From Castellaniella sp040276085 (lineage in GTDB: Bacteria > Pseudomonadota > Gammaproteobacteria > Burkholderiales > Burkholderiaceae_B): a DNA stretch of 64,000 nucleotides. Where the stretch lies: contig NZ_JBELOK010000003.1 of NCBI RefSeq assembly GCF_040276085.1, positions 1-64,000 of the forward strand. The letters are read 5' to 3'. Under the pieces are notes generated by a model, which did not search any database, was not told where the DNA came from, and was given only the letters and a program-made list of their open reading frames with translations. The translations under genes and the position numbers were made by a program. Below are positions 42,487 through 49,983 of this stretch, in pieces (position 1 is the first letter of the stretch; each line of letters starts with the position of its first letter).

Positions 42487-43731
42487 TCAAGCCGCAATCC
42501 GCAAACCAAAGGTTTGCGGATGCACGCAGCGCACAGCCTCGCGCGAGGCGTCGATGCAGCCACCCTCGGCGTATACCCCGGCGGGGTCTCGCAAGCGCAT
42601 CATGCGTTGCAACACCGCCTGGGTGGCCTGGGCATCGGCCAGGGTTTCGGCCACCCGGGCCTCGATGATGGACTCGTCCATCCAGGGCTGGCCGCTGGGG
42701 CCATCCGTGCGCACCCCATGGCGCCAGTGGTAAAGCTCTACACACTTGGACACCAGCGTGTATGCCTGGCCCGGCTTCCAGAAATTGGTAAAGCGCCCCT
42801 GCCCCAGATAAAACACCCAAGAGCCCTCGTAGCCCTCGATACCAGCCGACACCGCATCCGGGTTGCGAAACCACAGGCGGTCTCCCGGCACATAATAGTG
42901 AGACGGCAGCGGTGTTTGCAGCGAGCCGTACTCGTACAAAAATGCATTCTGAAACGTCTCTGACTGAATCGCCTTGCGCTGCCACTGCGCCTGCAACACC
43001 GCCAGGGCCGCAGGGTTGCTGATCTGCAGCTCTTGCGCCAGCCCCAGCAACACCACGTGCTCTGTGGCTCGATAGCACGAGAACGAATACAAACGCCCCG
43101 AGACATCCGGCCACAGCGCCTCTTGCAGCGCCGGGATCAGTTCATGCCCGGGCAGCAACACAAAGCCTGTGGCCTCGGTCCAGCGCCAGCAATCGGGGCG
43201 CTCGGCTTCCTCGGTATCAAACGCCAGTACCGTGCGCCGGCCCGCCTGCACGATAAAGCGCCGCAGCCGCACCGCAGACTGCCACTCGGCGAGGCTGGGA
43301 AACTCGAACCCCAGCGGAGACAGCAGCATCGCGGCCAGGATCTCGGTGTCCAGGTCGGCGTCGCTGGTGTCGGGAGACAGGCCCAGGGTGTGGGCCAGAG
43401 CGGTGGTGTCCAGGTTTTGCGCGCCAGTATCCGACGTGAGCGGCGCAACAGCGTTGGCCTGCTGCCATGCGCCGGCCACTGCTTGCGGTTGGGTGCGAGT
43501 GCCTGCCCCAGGCAGGCCTGGCAGCCAGAACTGCTGCCAGGGGCCTTGCGCATCGGTGCCGGTTTGGTGCTGGATCAGGTAACCCAGCTGATGAGTGGCC
43601 AACCACTGCAGGGCGTGCGAAGCCGGCAAGGTTGTGCGCAGCCGGATGCCGATGGGAGCGTCTGCGTGAACCGCAGATTGAGGGGTAAGGATGCTTGGCT
43701 CGGCCGAGGCAGCCGGGATGGACATCGGCAT
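42487..43731 (-). CDS. Protein-glutamine gamma-glutamyltransferase-like (Tgl-like) protein
   Basis: This 414-residue protein has a C-terminal half resembling Bacillus Tgl transglutaminase. SGRLYSFSCYRATEHVVLLG (211-230) aligns by eye with the catalytic-Cys segment, giving Cys219. PGDRLWFRNPD (282-292) and an EGYEGSWVFYLG strand with Glu302 align with the downstream catalytic region. The first roughly 130 residues are unrecognised. It is convergent with the cyanophycin ABC/DUF1854 genes, ending 2 bp from the DUF1854 stop and sharing a hairpin terminator. A link to the polymer is only inference. Start could also be ATG 43725. Confidence 0.62.
   Translation of the reverse strand: MPMSIPAASAEPSILTPQSAVHADAPIGIRLRTTLPASHALQWLATHQLGYLIQHQTGTDAQGPWQQFWLPGLPGAGTRTQPQAVAGAWQQANAVAPLTSDTGAQNLDTTALAHTLGLSPDTSDADLDTEILAAMLLSPLGFEFPSLAEWQSAVRLRRFIVQAGRRTVLAFDTEEAERPDCWRWTEATGFVLLPGHELIPALQEALWPDVSGRLYSFSCYRATEHVVLLGLAQELQISNPAALAVLQAQWQRKAIQSETFQNAFLYEYGSLQTPLPSHYYVPGDRLWFRNPDAVSAGIEGYEGSWVFYLGQGRFTNFWKPGQAYTLVSKCVELYHWRHGVRTDGPSGQPWMDESIIEARVAETLADAQATQAVLQRMMRLRDPAGVYAEGGCIDASREAVRCVHPQTFGLRIAA
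42497..42521. terminator. Perfect 11-bp hairpin between convergent DUF1854 and Tgl-like genes
   Basis: ATCCGCAAACC (42497-42507) and GGTTTGCGGAT (42511-42521) are perfect inverted copies with a 3-nt AAA loop. The hairpin lies inside the last codons of the minus-strand Tgl-like gene and 13 bp after the DUF1854 stop, so it could serve both transcripts. There is no long T-run. Confidence 0.65.
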
Positions 43732-43855
43732 GGTTTCACCTGACAGGAAAATCCAGTGGAGGATTCTACTGCCTTTGATGCGGTTGAAGCGCGACTAATG
43801 TTATATAAACCATCATCCAACCAGGATACACAGAACAATCAAAAGGGGCTTCAAA

Positions 43856-44227
43856 ATGAAGGCAAAAACTGCAACACCCCCCGAAACCAAGCAAAAGACA
43901 ACCTACTATGCCGCAGCTTCAGCACAAGGCGACCAACGCAGAATGGCAGCGCTGAAGCGTGCCCGCCGCCAGGTAGCAGCGGCGCTGCCCAAAGACACAA
44001 AATTTCCACTTACCAGGCTCCGCTTACAGGCTGGCTTATCCCAGGCAGACTTGGCCAAGCTGCTTGATACACACCAACCAGCCATTGCTCGTCTCGAAAA
44101 CGGAGCATCCGACCCCCGTTTCACCACCATCAAAAAACTGGCTACTGCTTTAGGGGTCTCCGAGGCAGAAGTCCTGGAAGCAATAGACGCAGGCCGGGTC
44201 GCAAGCCAGATATCACGAAAACCATAG
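43856..44227 (+). CDS. XRE-family DNA-binding protein, antitoxin-like, without a partner
   Basis: This 123-residue protein has a basic N-terminal extension and a C-terminal XRE helix-turn-helix at about 58-112 (LRLQAGLSQADLAKLLDTHQPAIARLENGASDPRF). The architecture resembles HigA-type antitoxins. No RelE/HigB-like toxin frame was found within the flanking 120 bp upstream or in the short gap downstream, so it is an orphan antitoxin or a stand-alone regulator. It marks the left edge of a decayed accessory region. Confidence 0.75.
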   Translation: MKAKTATPPETKQKTTYYAAASAQGDQRRMAALKRARRQVAAALPKDTKFPLTRLRLQAGLSQADLAKLLDTHQPAIARLENGASDPRFTTIKKLATALGVSEAEVLEAIDAGRVASQISRKP

Positions 44228-44250
44228 AGGCTGTTTCTTTACGAGTGACT

Positions 44251-44904
44251 TCAAACACCTGACACCTCATCCCTAACCGTCAGATCGATCAACACCACTC
44301 TGATCCCGGAAACGCCGGGGAACTGATCGGAGACGGACTCCCAGTACTGGTGCAGCGCATCCGGCAAATCTTCCCGGCCTACCCGTTGGGTGCCGATTTG
44401 CCATCGCTTTGACGTGGTGCGGCCCTGCCACACCAAAAGCAGGATGCCGTGGCCGGCGGTGTGCTCTCGCAGGTAATCGCCGGCAAGCTGGTTACGCAAG
44501 CGTTCGCACAGTGCCGGCCCTGTCCAACCCTTATCCAGCAATTTAAGCTCGATCGGAACCGGCGAGGACACGGCAGGGCTTTGAAGCAGAATATCTGTTC
44601 TTTGCTGGTTTGCGAGTTCGTTTTCCTGGGCACACGGCCCAGCGCCTGCAAGTGCTGCGCGCGCCGTGATCTCAAAGGTTTTGCCTGCGCCCGCCTCGGC
44701 CAGGATCACGCAGCGAAATTCTTTTTCCAGCTCTTCCCAGCCGGTCTGTTTCTGATGGCCCCAGAGTGACCGAAGCGCTTCTTTATCGGCACCAGCCTCC
44801 GACTTGGGTACGGGTGAAAAGGATCGTGTCAGCGGGACGGCGTCTGTCGCCATGGAGATTTGGGACTGGTAGATTTGAGCAAATCCGCCTATAAGAGGGC
44901 TCAA
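44251..44904 (-). pseudogene. Internally deleted NACHT/STAND-type NTPase (defence-gene remnant)
   Basis: This 217-codon frame begins at TTG 44904 with a strong SD (GGAGGGAG). Residues 41-90 match the start of large NACHT-type ATPases (WEELEKEFRCVILAEAGAGKT, Walker A 69-76). From about residue 98 it switches to the extreme C-terminal part of such proteins (QQRTDILLQ, PIELKLLDKGWTGP, RLRNQLAGDYLRE), which carries PD-(D/E)xK-like Asp104 and E119-x-K121. The large middle (effector, sensor and rest of the NTPase) is missing. The frame is open, so the deletion was in frame or the residue is still translated. It lies 34 bp downstream of the rpn gene. Confidence 0.65.
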
Positions 44905-45787
44905 GCTCCCTCCTTTGGCTTAAGTCGGCCACCACTGCCTACTGTCCGGGACGAAACACATCATCCAAAACCGCGGCATCCAAGAGGTTCAGCGACCAGG
45001 TTTCTAATTGAGAGGCCTGGGCCGCGCGGATGCGTTGGGTGACGTCGTCGGGCACCGGGCCAAAACGACGCTGAATCATGTTTAGCAGCAGGTCTGCCAG
45101 ACCCTCAGCGCGGCCTTCCCTGCGGCCTTCTCGCAACCATTGACGTGCCCAGAGGCCGGGCTTTTCGGCAGTCATCATATCCAGCTCCTGTAAAGTATTC
45201 ACCGGCGGTAGCGCTTCTTCTGGTGGAGCGCTGCGCTGCGCCATGTGCAGCAGCCATATCGTCAGACTGCGGTTTAGCTCCTCGTGCTCGGGCTGTTCTC
45301 GCACCACTTGAATCAGAGTGTGCAACAAACCGCGCCAACACTCAATATCCTGGCTACTACCCATACGAAACAACAGCACAGCCAGATTTCGATCTGGCAA
45401 GCCCGCAGCCTTCAATAATTCTCGCTCATGCACCAGAAGATAACGCATTCGTGGCTGATAATGCCGCAAATCTTCTGGCACATCACCCAGCAGGCCGCTG
45501 ATATCCAAGGGTGCCCGCCAACGGCGTCGGCCGCTGTAGAGCACCACCGGCAGCACGGGTGGCAGTGGCAGGCCAATCAGCTTGCTATTCAGCAGGGTCT
45601 GATAGCTTAGCCCGGCATAGCTGATCAAGCGCAGAGCCATCGTGGTATCAGACTGGCTCTGCGGCTCGAGCAGCAGCAAAATACATAGCCCTTGAGGCGG
45701 CACCTGTTCTGGCGAACATACTTTCTCGCCACCTGCTGTGTACTGACCCACTAAAAACCTGCTCAGGTGATAATTCAGGAAATCACT

Positions 45788-46102
45788 ATGAGCACAAAGA
45801 TGGAAGACGAAATCAAACGCTGGACGGCCAAGCGCAAAAGTGCGCTGGTGCTGGACATCATCCAGGGCAAGACCACAGTCGCTGAAGCCAGCCGCGCCTA
45901 CGATCAGCCCCCCTCAGAGATTGAGAACTGGATGGATGATGCCAAGCGGGGCATGGAAAACGCATTACGCGCCAAACCCGAAGACATCCGAGAGCAATAT
46001 GAACGCCAGCTCAAGGACCTTCAAGAGGCCTACGGCGAAGCGATGTTGGAGCTACGTGCCAGAAAAAAATTGCAGTCCCTGTTGGGCGAGGACGAGAAAT
46101 GA
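45788..46102 (+). CDS. IS3-family OrfA
   Basis: This 104-residue protein has an N-terminal helix-turn-helix (MEDEIKRWTAKRKSALVLDIIQGKT then VAEASRAYDQPPSEIENW) and a C-terminal coiled-coil-like helix (REQYERQLKDLQEAYGEAMLELRARKK) of the leucine-zipper kind used for multimerisation. ATG 45788 has AGGA upstream. The A7 slippery run lies at its 3' end (46063-46069). OrfA alone usually acts as a DNA-binding regulator of transposition. Confidence 0.9.
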   Translation: MSTKMEDEIKRWTAKRKSALVLDIIQGKTTVAEASRAYDQPPSEIENWMDDAKRGMENALRAKPEDIREQYERQLKDLQEAYGEAMLELRARKKLQSLLGEDEK

Positions 46103-46920
46103 TCGAGACGATCCGCCAGGGACTAAAAGCCGACGGGTATACCGTCTCGATCTCCAAGCTGTGCCAATGGTTCAATATCCCCCGACGCACGGTGTACTAC
46201 AAACAGGTGAAGGCCGCGCCCAAGATGGACCCGAAGTTCGTCGAGCCGATCAAGGCCATGATTGAGGAATCGCCTTCTTTTGGGTATCGTACTGTGGCGC
46301 ATTTGCTGGGTTTTAACAAGAATACCGTGCAGCGTATCTTCCAGCTCAAGGGCTGGCAGGTGAAGAAGCGGGCCATCGGTTTTAGGCCTCGCATCCAGGC
46401 CTTGCCATCGGTGGCCACAGCACCCAACGAGCGTTGGTCGACAGACCTGTGTCGGATCTGGGCGGGCCGTGATAGCTGGGCGACGTTGGCCCTGGTGATC
46501 GACTGCCATACGCGGGAACTGCTGGGCTGGCATCTGTCTCGTAGCGGCAAGGCAACAACCGCTAGCAGCGCGCTGGAGCATGCCCTGATTGCCCGGTTCG
46601 GGACGCTAGGTCGCGTCCCCGAGCCGTTCCTTCTACGGTCAGACAACGGGTTGGTTTTTACTTCTCGTAGCTACACCGCGTTGGTGCGCAGCTATGGCCT
46701 TCGCCAGGAGTTCATTACGCCACATTGCCCGCAGCAAAATGGCATGGTCGAGCGGGTGATCAGGACGCTTAAAGAGCAATGTACCCATCGGCACCGCTTC
46801 GAGACCCTGCAGCATGCCAGCCGTGTGATTGGCGACTGGATACGTTTTTACAACCACCGACGCCCACACCAGGCGTTGAATATGAAAACCCCGGCTGAAG
46901 CCTTTGCATTAGCCGCTTGA
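46099..46920 (+). CDS. IS3-family OrfB (DDE transposase catalytic part)
   Basis: This 273-residue protein has an HTH_21-like segment and an integrase core with the DDE residues visible: Asp in RWSTDLCRIW, Asp in LRSDNGLVF, and Glu in QQNGMVERVIRTLKEQC. The 4-bp ATGA overlap with orfA and the upstream slippery A7 indicate expression mainly as an OrfAB frameshift product. No frameshift or stop is seen, so the element looks active. Confidence 0.93.
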   Translation: MIETIRQGLKADGYTVSISKLCQWFNIPRRTVYYKQVKAAPKMDPKFVEPIKAMIEESPSFGYRTVAHLLGFNKNTVQRIFQLKGWQVKKRAIGFRPRIQALPSVATAPNERWSTDLCRIWAGRDSWATLALVIDCHTRELLGWHLSRSGKATTASSALEHALIARFGTLGRVPEPFLLRSDNGLVFTSRSYTALVRSYGLRQEFITPHCPQQNGMVERVIRTLKEQCTHRHRFETLQHASRVIGDWIRFYNHRRPHQALNMKTPAEAFALAA

Positions 46921-47271
46921 GCTGAGCAGGAAATGCTGGGTCATTACAGCTGTGCTGAAGGAAGGCCGTTTTTTCTGGGGAATCAGCCAAGCGCAATCAC
47001 CTGTGCGCTGGTGAAGTCGGTCGCTGACGTGATTGGTAGGCACCGGAAACATGTGATCCCAATCGAGTACGACAAACAGGCGTGGACTTAGCACACAGGC
47101 CAGCAAATCGCGCAGTAACTCTTTGTGTTGAAACAAGCGGCGGTAGGCCGCGTCCATCTCGCCCATGATGACTCCACCCCGATTGGGATGTCACCATGAT
47201 GGTGGACACAAAGCGGGATCACCAGGCCAGTTCGAGGATTTTGATCCGTTTTGCCACTGCGGAAAAATCCG

Positions 47272-47331
47272 TCAGGCGCCCGCCTCGACCAAGCGCGATA
47301 GGGTGCTGTGATCAATGGTATCGGTCGTCAT
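47272..47331 (-). pseudogene. 5' fragment of a ParC-like/antitoxin-type gene
   Basis: The reading frame from ATG 47331 gives MTTDTIDHSTLSRLVEAGA, then a stop at 47272. The D-x-STLSRLVEAGA start resembles ParC-type partition-associated or antitoxin proteins, which normally continue for about 100 residues. The continuation is absent; sequence from here to the rpn start at 47166 looks like joined debris. Assignment rests on a short match. Confidence 0.35.
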
Positions 47332-47488
47332 TATGGATTAATGCCGCATAGATAACCGCGTTAACAACCACCTGCCCAAAAGGAGAATAATCCAGTTTGG
47401 TACCATCAAAAACCTGCCAGCGTGAACGAAAAGCGAACCCTGGCAAGATAATTAAAAAGGCAATGATTGCCGGCAATGCTATATTCAT
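47312..47488 (-). pseudogene. 5' fragment of a membrane-protein gene
   Basis: ATG 47488 with a good SD (GGAGAC) encodes 58 residues. It has one N-terminal hydrophobic helix (MNIALPAIIAFLIILPGFAF) followed by RSRWQVFDGTKLDYSPFGQV and a second hydrophobic stretch, and stops abruptly. The start resembles hypothetical membrane proteins often found in accessory islands, of which this would be the first 50 or so residues. It overlaps the antitoxin-like fragment by 20 bp. Confidence 0.45.
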
Positions 47489-47525
47489 TATTGTCTCCGG
47501 CCACCCATTGCCTAACAGCCGAAAT

Positions 47526-47700
47526 CTATATTACAGAAACGACCTCTACGCGGACATGCCGTAGTTCACCATTATTATCTTTGTACGTAATGATAGGCGC
47601 TTGCTTATTTGCACCTTTGGGCTTTGAATCTTCCAGGCACGGGCGCCCGGTACTCCACCTCGCAAAAGTGCTGAAGTCACCCTCCTGGACCTCTTCCAGC
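47526..47700 (-). pseudogene. Possible 3' fragment of an unidentified gene
   Basis: The minus-strand frame ending at 47526 reads a protein-like C-terminus (LEEVQEGDFSTFARWSTG, ITYKDNNGELRHVRVEVVSVI). It has no start of its own: upstream it runs out of frame into the HxlR gene at 47701. It looks like the tail of a gene whose 5' part was replaced. No family is recognised. Confidence 0.35.
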
Positions 47701-48114
47701 TTAGGCGTGTTCAAGAGAAGGCGCCGCACGCTGCGCATCTTGGATATCGGGAAGGATGGCGTCGATGCAATCGGCCAGGGCGGCAACCTTCTCGGCCACT
47801 GTTGTTCCCAGTGGGGTTAAGGAGTATTCCACGCGGGGCGGTACCGTCTCGTAAGACTTGCGATGAACCAGGCCGTGTGATTCCAGGCGCTTGAGGGTTT
47901 GCGACAGCATTTTTTCGCTGACACCGCCCACCATCCTGCGCAGATCGCTGAAGCGCCGCACGCCGCCCATCAGCACGATCAGCAGCAACACACCCCAAGG
48001 GCTGGTGACGTCTTTAAGTACCTCACGACATGGACACTCTCCCAGCACAAGGTCTCCGCGCCGAAGCTGCGCAGAGAACGTATCGGATTCGGCCAGGACT
48101 GTTGGGATTGTCAT
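47701..48114 (-). CDS. HxlR-family transcriptional regulator (QorR/YtfH-like)
   Basis: This 137-residue winged-helix regulator carries the redox-type Cys pair in GECPCREVL (about 26-34). An HxlR core follows: SPWGVLLLIVLMGGVRRFSDLRRMVGGVSEKMLSQTLKRLESHGLV. It is divergent from a qorB-like gene, as ytfH is from ytfG in E. coli, and probably represses it. The C-terminus runs directly into sequence debris at 47700. Confidence 0.87.
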   Translation of the reverse strand: MTIPTVLAESDTFSAQLRRGDLVLGECPCREVLKDVTSPWGVLLLIVLMGGVRRFSDLRRMVGGVSEKMLSQTLKRLESHGLVHRKSYETVPPRVEYSLTPLGTTVAEKVAALADCIDAILPDIQDAQRAAPSLEHA

Positions 48115-48203
48115 CTTTAAACTAACCTTTTGGTGCGTACTTGTTAAAAATAAAGCAAGAAAATATCATGAATACCGAATCCAACCAAACCAAGGAATTG
48201 GCT

Positions 48204-49058
48204 ATGATCGTTGTTACAGGGGCCACAGGGCAGCTTGGCCGTCTGGTTATCAAAAACCTTTTGCACACAGAACCCGCCTCCAGCATCGTCGCCTTGGCAC
48301 GCGATCCCGCAAAAGCGGCCGATCTATCGCAGCTTGGCGTTCAAGTGCATCAGGCTGATTACACGCAGCCAGAATCGCTTAAAACTGCACTTGCCGGTGC
48401 AGACAAGCTGCTGCTGATCTCTTCAAGCGAGGTCGGCCAAAGGGTTGCCCACCATCAGGCCGTGATTAACGCGGCGATCCACTGCGGCATCAAGCTGATC
48501 GGCTACACAAGCATTCTTCACGCGAATACCTCCCCGCTAGGATTGGTGGACGAACACCAGAAAACCGAGGCCATGCTTAAAGCATCAGGCATCCCGTTTG
48601 TGGTTCTGCGCAATGGCTGGTACACCGAAAACTACGCAATGGCGATCCCCACCGCGCTGGCCCATGGTGCGCTGATGGGCAGCGCCGGCGACGGGAAAAT
48701 CTCGTCGGCATCGCGGGCCGACTACGCCGCCGCGGCCGCCAAGATAATGACGCTACCTGATCAAGCCGGGCGGGTTTATGAACTGGCGGGGGACGCCGCC
48801 TATACCTTGACGGAGTTTGCGGCCGAAATCTCGCGCCGATCCGGCAAGCCTGTCCGCTATGTGAACCTGCCACAAGAGGAATACAAATCGGCGCTGATGG
48901 GCTTTGGCCTACCTGAACCAGTTGCGGAGCTGATCTCAGATTCTGACAACGGCGCGGCGCAAGGCGGCCTTTTTGATGATCAGCATCAGCTGAGTACGCT
49001 GATTGGCAGGCCGACGACGCCGATGGCTGAAACGGTTGCTGAGCAGCTTAAGGGGTAG
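48204..49058 (+). CDS. qorB: NAD(P)H:quinone oxidoreductase (QorB/YtfG-like, NmrA family)
   Basis: This 284-residue atypical SDR closely resembles E. coli QorB throughout (ITGATGQLG-type start, KLLLISSSEVGQR, YTSILHANTSPLGL, NGWYTENY, GGLFDD). Start ATG 48204 has AAGGA at the right spacing and matches QorB's N-terminus; an upstream ATG at 48168 is possible. It reduces quinones with NADPH, limiting redox cycling. Transcription is divergent from its likely regulator. Confidence 0.92.
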   Translation: MIVVTGATGQLGRLVIKNLLHTEPASSIVALARDPAKAADLSQLGVQVHQADYTQPESLKTALAGADKLLLISSSEVGQRVAHHQAVINAAIHCGIKLIGYTSILHANTSPLGLVDEHQKTEAMLKASGIPFVVLRNGWYTENYAMAIPTALAHGALMGSAGDGKISSASRADYAAAAAKIMTLPDQAGRVYELAGDAAYTLTEFAAEISRRSGKPVRYVNLPQEEYKSALMGFGLPEPVAELISDSDNGAAQGGLFDDQHQLSTLIGRPTTPMAETVAEQLKG

Positions 49059-49260
49059 GTTGTAGGGGGCGCACCGCTGCAACTGACACCCTACGACTGC
49101 TTCCTGACCACAACTTTCTTCAATGCCTCATTCATCCGGGTCTGCCAGCCCGGGCCGCTGGCCTTGAGCCCCCGTCCCCGCCAGATACGCTAGTACCGTT
49201 GCCAGCTTTGTCTGCTCCGAATATCTGTGACACATTCATATCTCCCAAAGCTGACCTAGC

Positions 49261-49285
49261 TGTCCAACTTTTGGGGCGCAGTTCA
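49261..49285 (+). repeat. Solo IS3-family terminal inverted repeat
   Basis: The 25 bp beginning TGTCCAACTTTTGGGG and ending CAGTTCA match the IS end at 53-77 at 23 positions, in the same orientation. No transposase sequence remains beside it, so this is the scar of a deleted element or of a recombination between copies. Confidence 0.8.
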
Positions 49286-49376
49286 GCCCACCGATGTTGC
49301 GTAATTACGACCAACCACATGCAAGGTCACCATATCACGTACGCAAAATTACCGCATAACCCTTTACACAAAGTGT

Positions 49377-49402
49377 CAAAACGTTAACTTAACAACGTTT
49401 TG
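49377..49402. promoter_or_regulatory. 9-bp inverted repeat upstream of the O-antigen operon
   Basis: CAAAACGTT (49377-49385) and AACGTTTTG (49394-49402) are perfect inverted arms around an 8-nt spacer. They end 44 bp before the first gene of the glycan locus in AT-rich promoter-like sequence. It is a candidate operator or leader hairpin; no known regulator is matched. Confidence 0.5.
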
Positions 49403-49446
49403 TGTTACGTTCGCCCCATCATTTTGCTTTTGAACCTCACGCACAC

Positions 49447-49983
49447 ATGCCTTTCACTACACAACAAATTCAGGGCCATTACTTGGGCAGGGGCGCTGAT
49501 CAGTCTACAGTACTTAAATTTAAACAGTATATAGGCGACTTCAATCTCATCGCCAATATCGCGTATATTTCGGTAGCTACAGCGGGCATTCTAGGTATTA
49601 CGAGTTTAGCGCTTACCTACGGGCAAAGTGAGCTGGGCGCGGTTCTTGCGGCTACCGTATTAGGCATAGGCATAATTGCGCTTCGTATCAAGATTTTCAA
49701 TCACTATGCGTTCTCTATCGGATGCATTAGGGTATCCTCGCAGGGTGACCTAGAGTGGCCAGGTGGCTGGTTGGAGCATACTGCTGTTGGGCAGATTATG
49801 GTTCAGCGTTCCGGTGGGTCTAGAAGCGGCTTCAGCGTAGTATGCATTAGCCCAATAGATGAGGTTCATGTTCTCGGGACGGGGCTGTCTCAGGCACGGG
49901 CTGAAGCGATCCGCCGGGATATAGTGTGTGCTCTTCGTCATGCAACGTCAGGCATTGCTCCGCAGTTGGAGGGTAGCCTGTAA
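49447..49983 (+). CDS. Unknown two-TM protein preceding wzz
   Basis: From ATG 49447 this is 178 residues; the frame extends to 49402. Two adjacent hydrophobic helices (about 35-55 and 62-80, ANIAYISVATAGILGITSLAL and GAVLAATVLGIGIIALRI) are followed by a soluble beta-rich domain of about 95 residues, reminiscent of small PH-like membrane-anchored domains. I do not recognise the family. Its TAA shares a base with the wzz ATG (TAATG), so the two are translationally coupled and probably act together at the inner membrane. Confidence 0.6.
   Translation: MPFTTQQIQGHYLGRGADQSTVLKFKQYIGDFNLIANIAYISVATAGILGITSLALTYGQSELGAVLAATVLGIGIIALRIKIFNHYAFSIGCIRVSSQGDLEWPGGWLEHTAVGQIMVQRSGGSRSGFSVVCISPIDEVHVLGTGLSQARAEAIRRDIVCALRHATSGIAPQLEGSL

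Larger units (their letters stand above)
45739..46948 (+). mobile_element. Complete IS3-family insertion sequence
   Basis: The element is 1210 bp. The left end begins TGTACTGACCCA (45739). The right end finishes TGGGTCATTACA (46948), the imperfect inverse; further matching CCTGCTCAG/CTGAGCAGG lies inside. A 4-bp target duplication GCTG flanks it (45735-45738 and 46949-46952). It carries orfA and orfB, with orfB in the -1 frame relative to orfA. An A7 run at 46063-46069, phased as A AAA AAA, is a perfect slippery site for a fused OrfAB transposase. Confidence 0.93.
44939..47166 (-). pseudogene. Rpn-family recombination-promoting nuclease gene split by an IS
   Basis: The 5' part (47166 to 46949) encodes 72 codons and part of the 73rd, starting MGEMDAAYRRLFQHKELLRD, with an SD GGTGGAG. 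The 3' part (45738 to 44939) encodes LLLLEPQSQSD and the rest. Removing 45739-46948 plus one GCTG duplicate joins them in frame at Ala73, giving a normal 337-residue Rpn/YhgA-like protein. The catalytic PD-(D/E)xK elements sit on either side of the insertion: VSDRL upstream and the E-x-Q motif downstream. Both halves look otherwise undamaged, so the insertion is recent. It is upstream of the NACHT remnant. Confidence 0.88.
49059..49446. other. Intergenic region with a solo IS end and an operator-like repeat
   Basis: This 388-bp gap separates qorB from the glycan locus. It contains the isolated IS3-type terminal repeat at 49261-49285 and the dyad at 49377-49402. No protein gene or RNA was recognised in it; the region 49300-49446 is markedly AT-rich. 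Confidence 0.55.

Noticed and set aside
47088..47315. Minus-strand 75-codon frame across the debris region as a small gene
   Set aside because: It has no SD or family resemblance and spans the junction of two fragments; it reads rpn 5' sequence in another frame.
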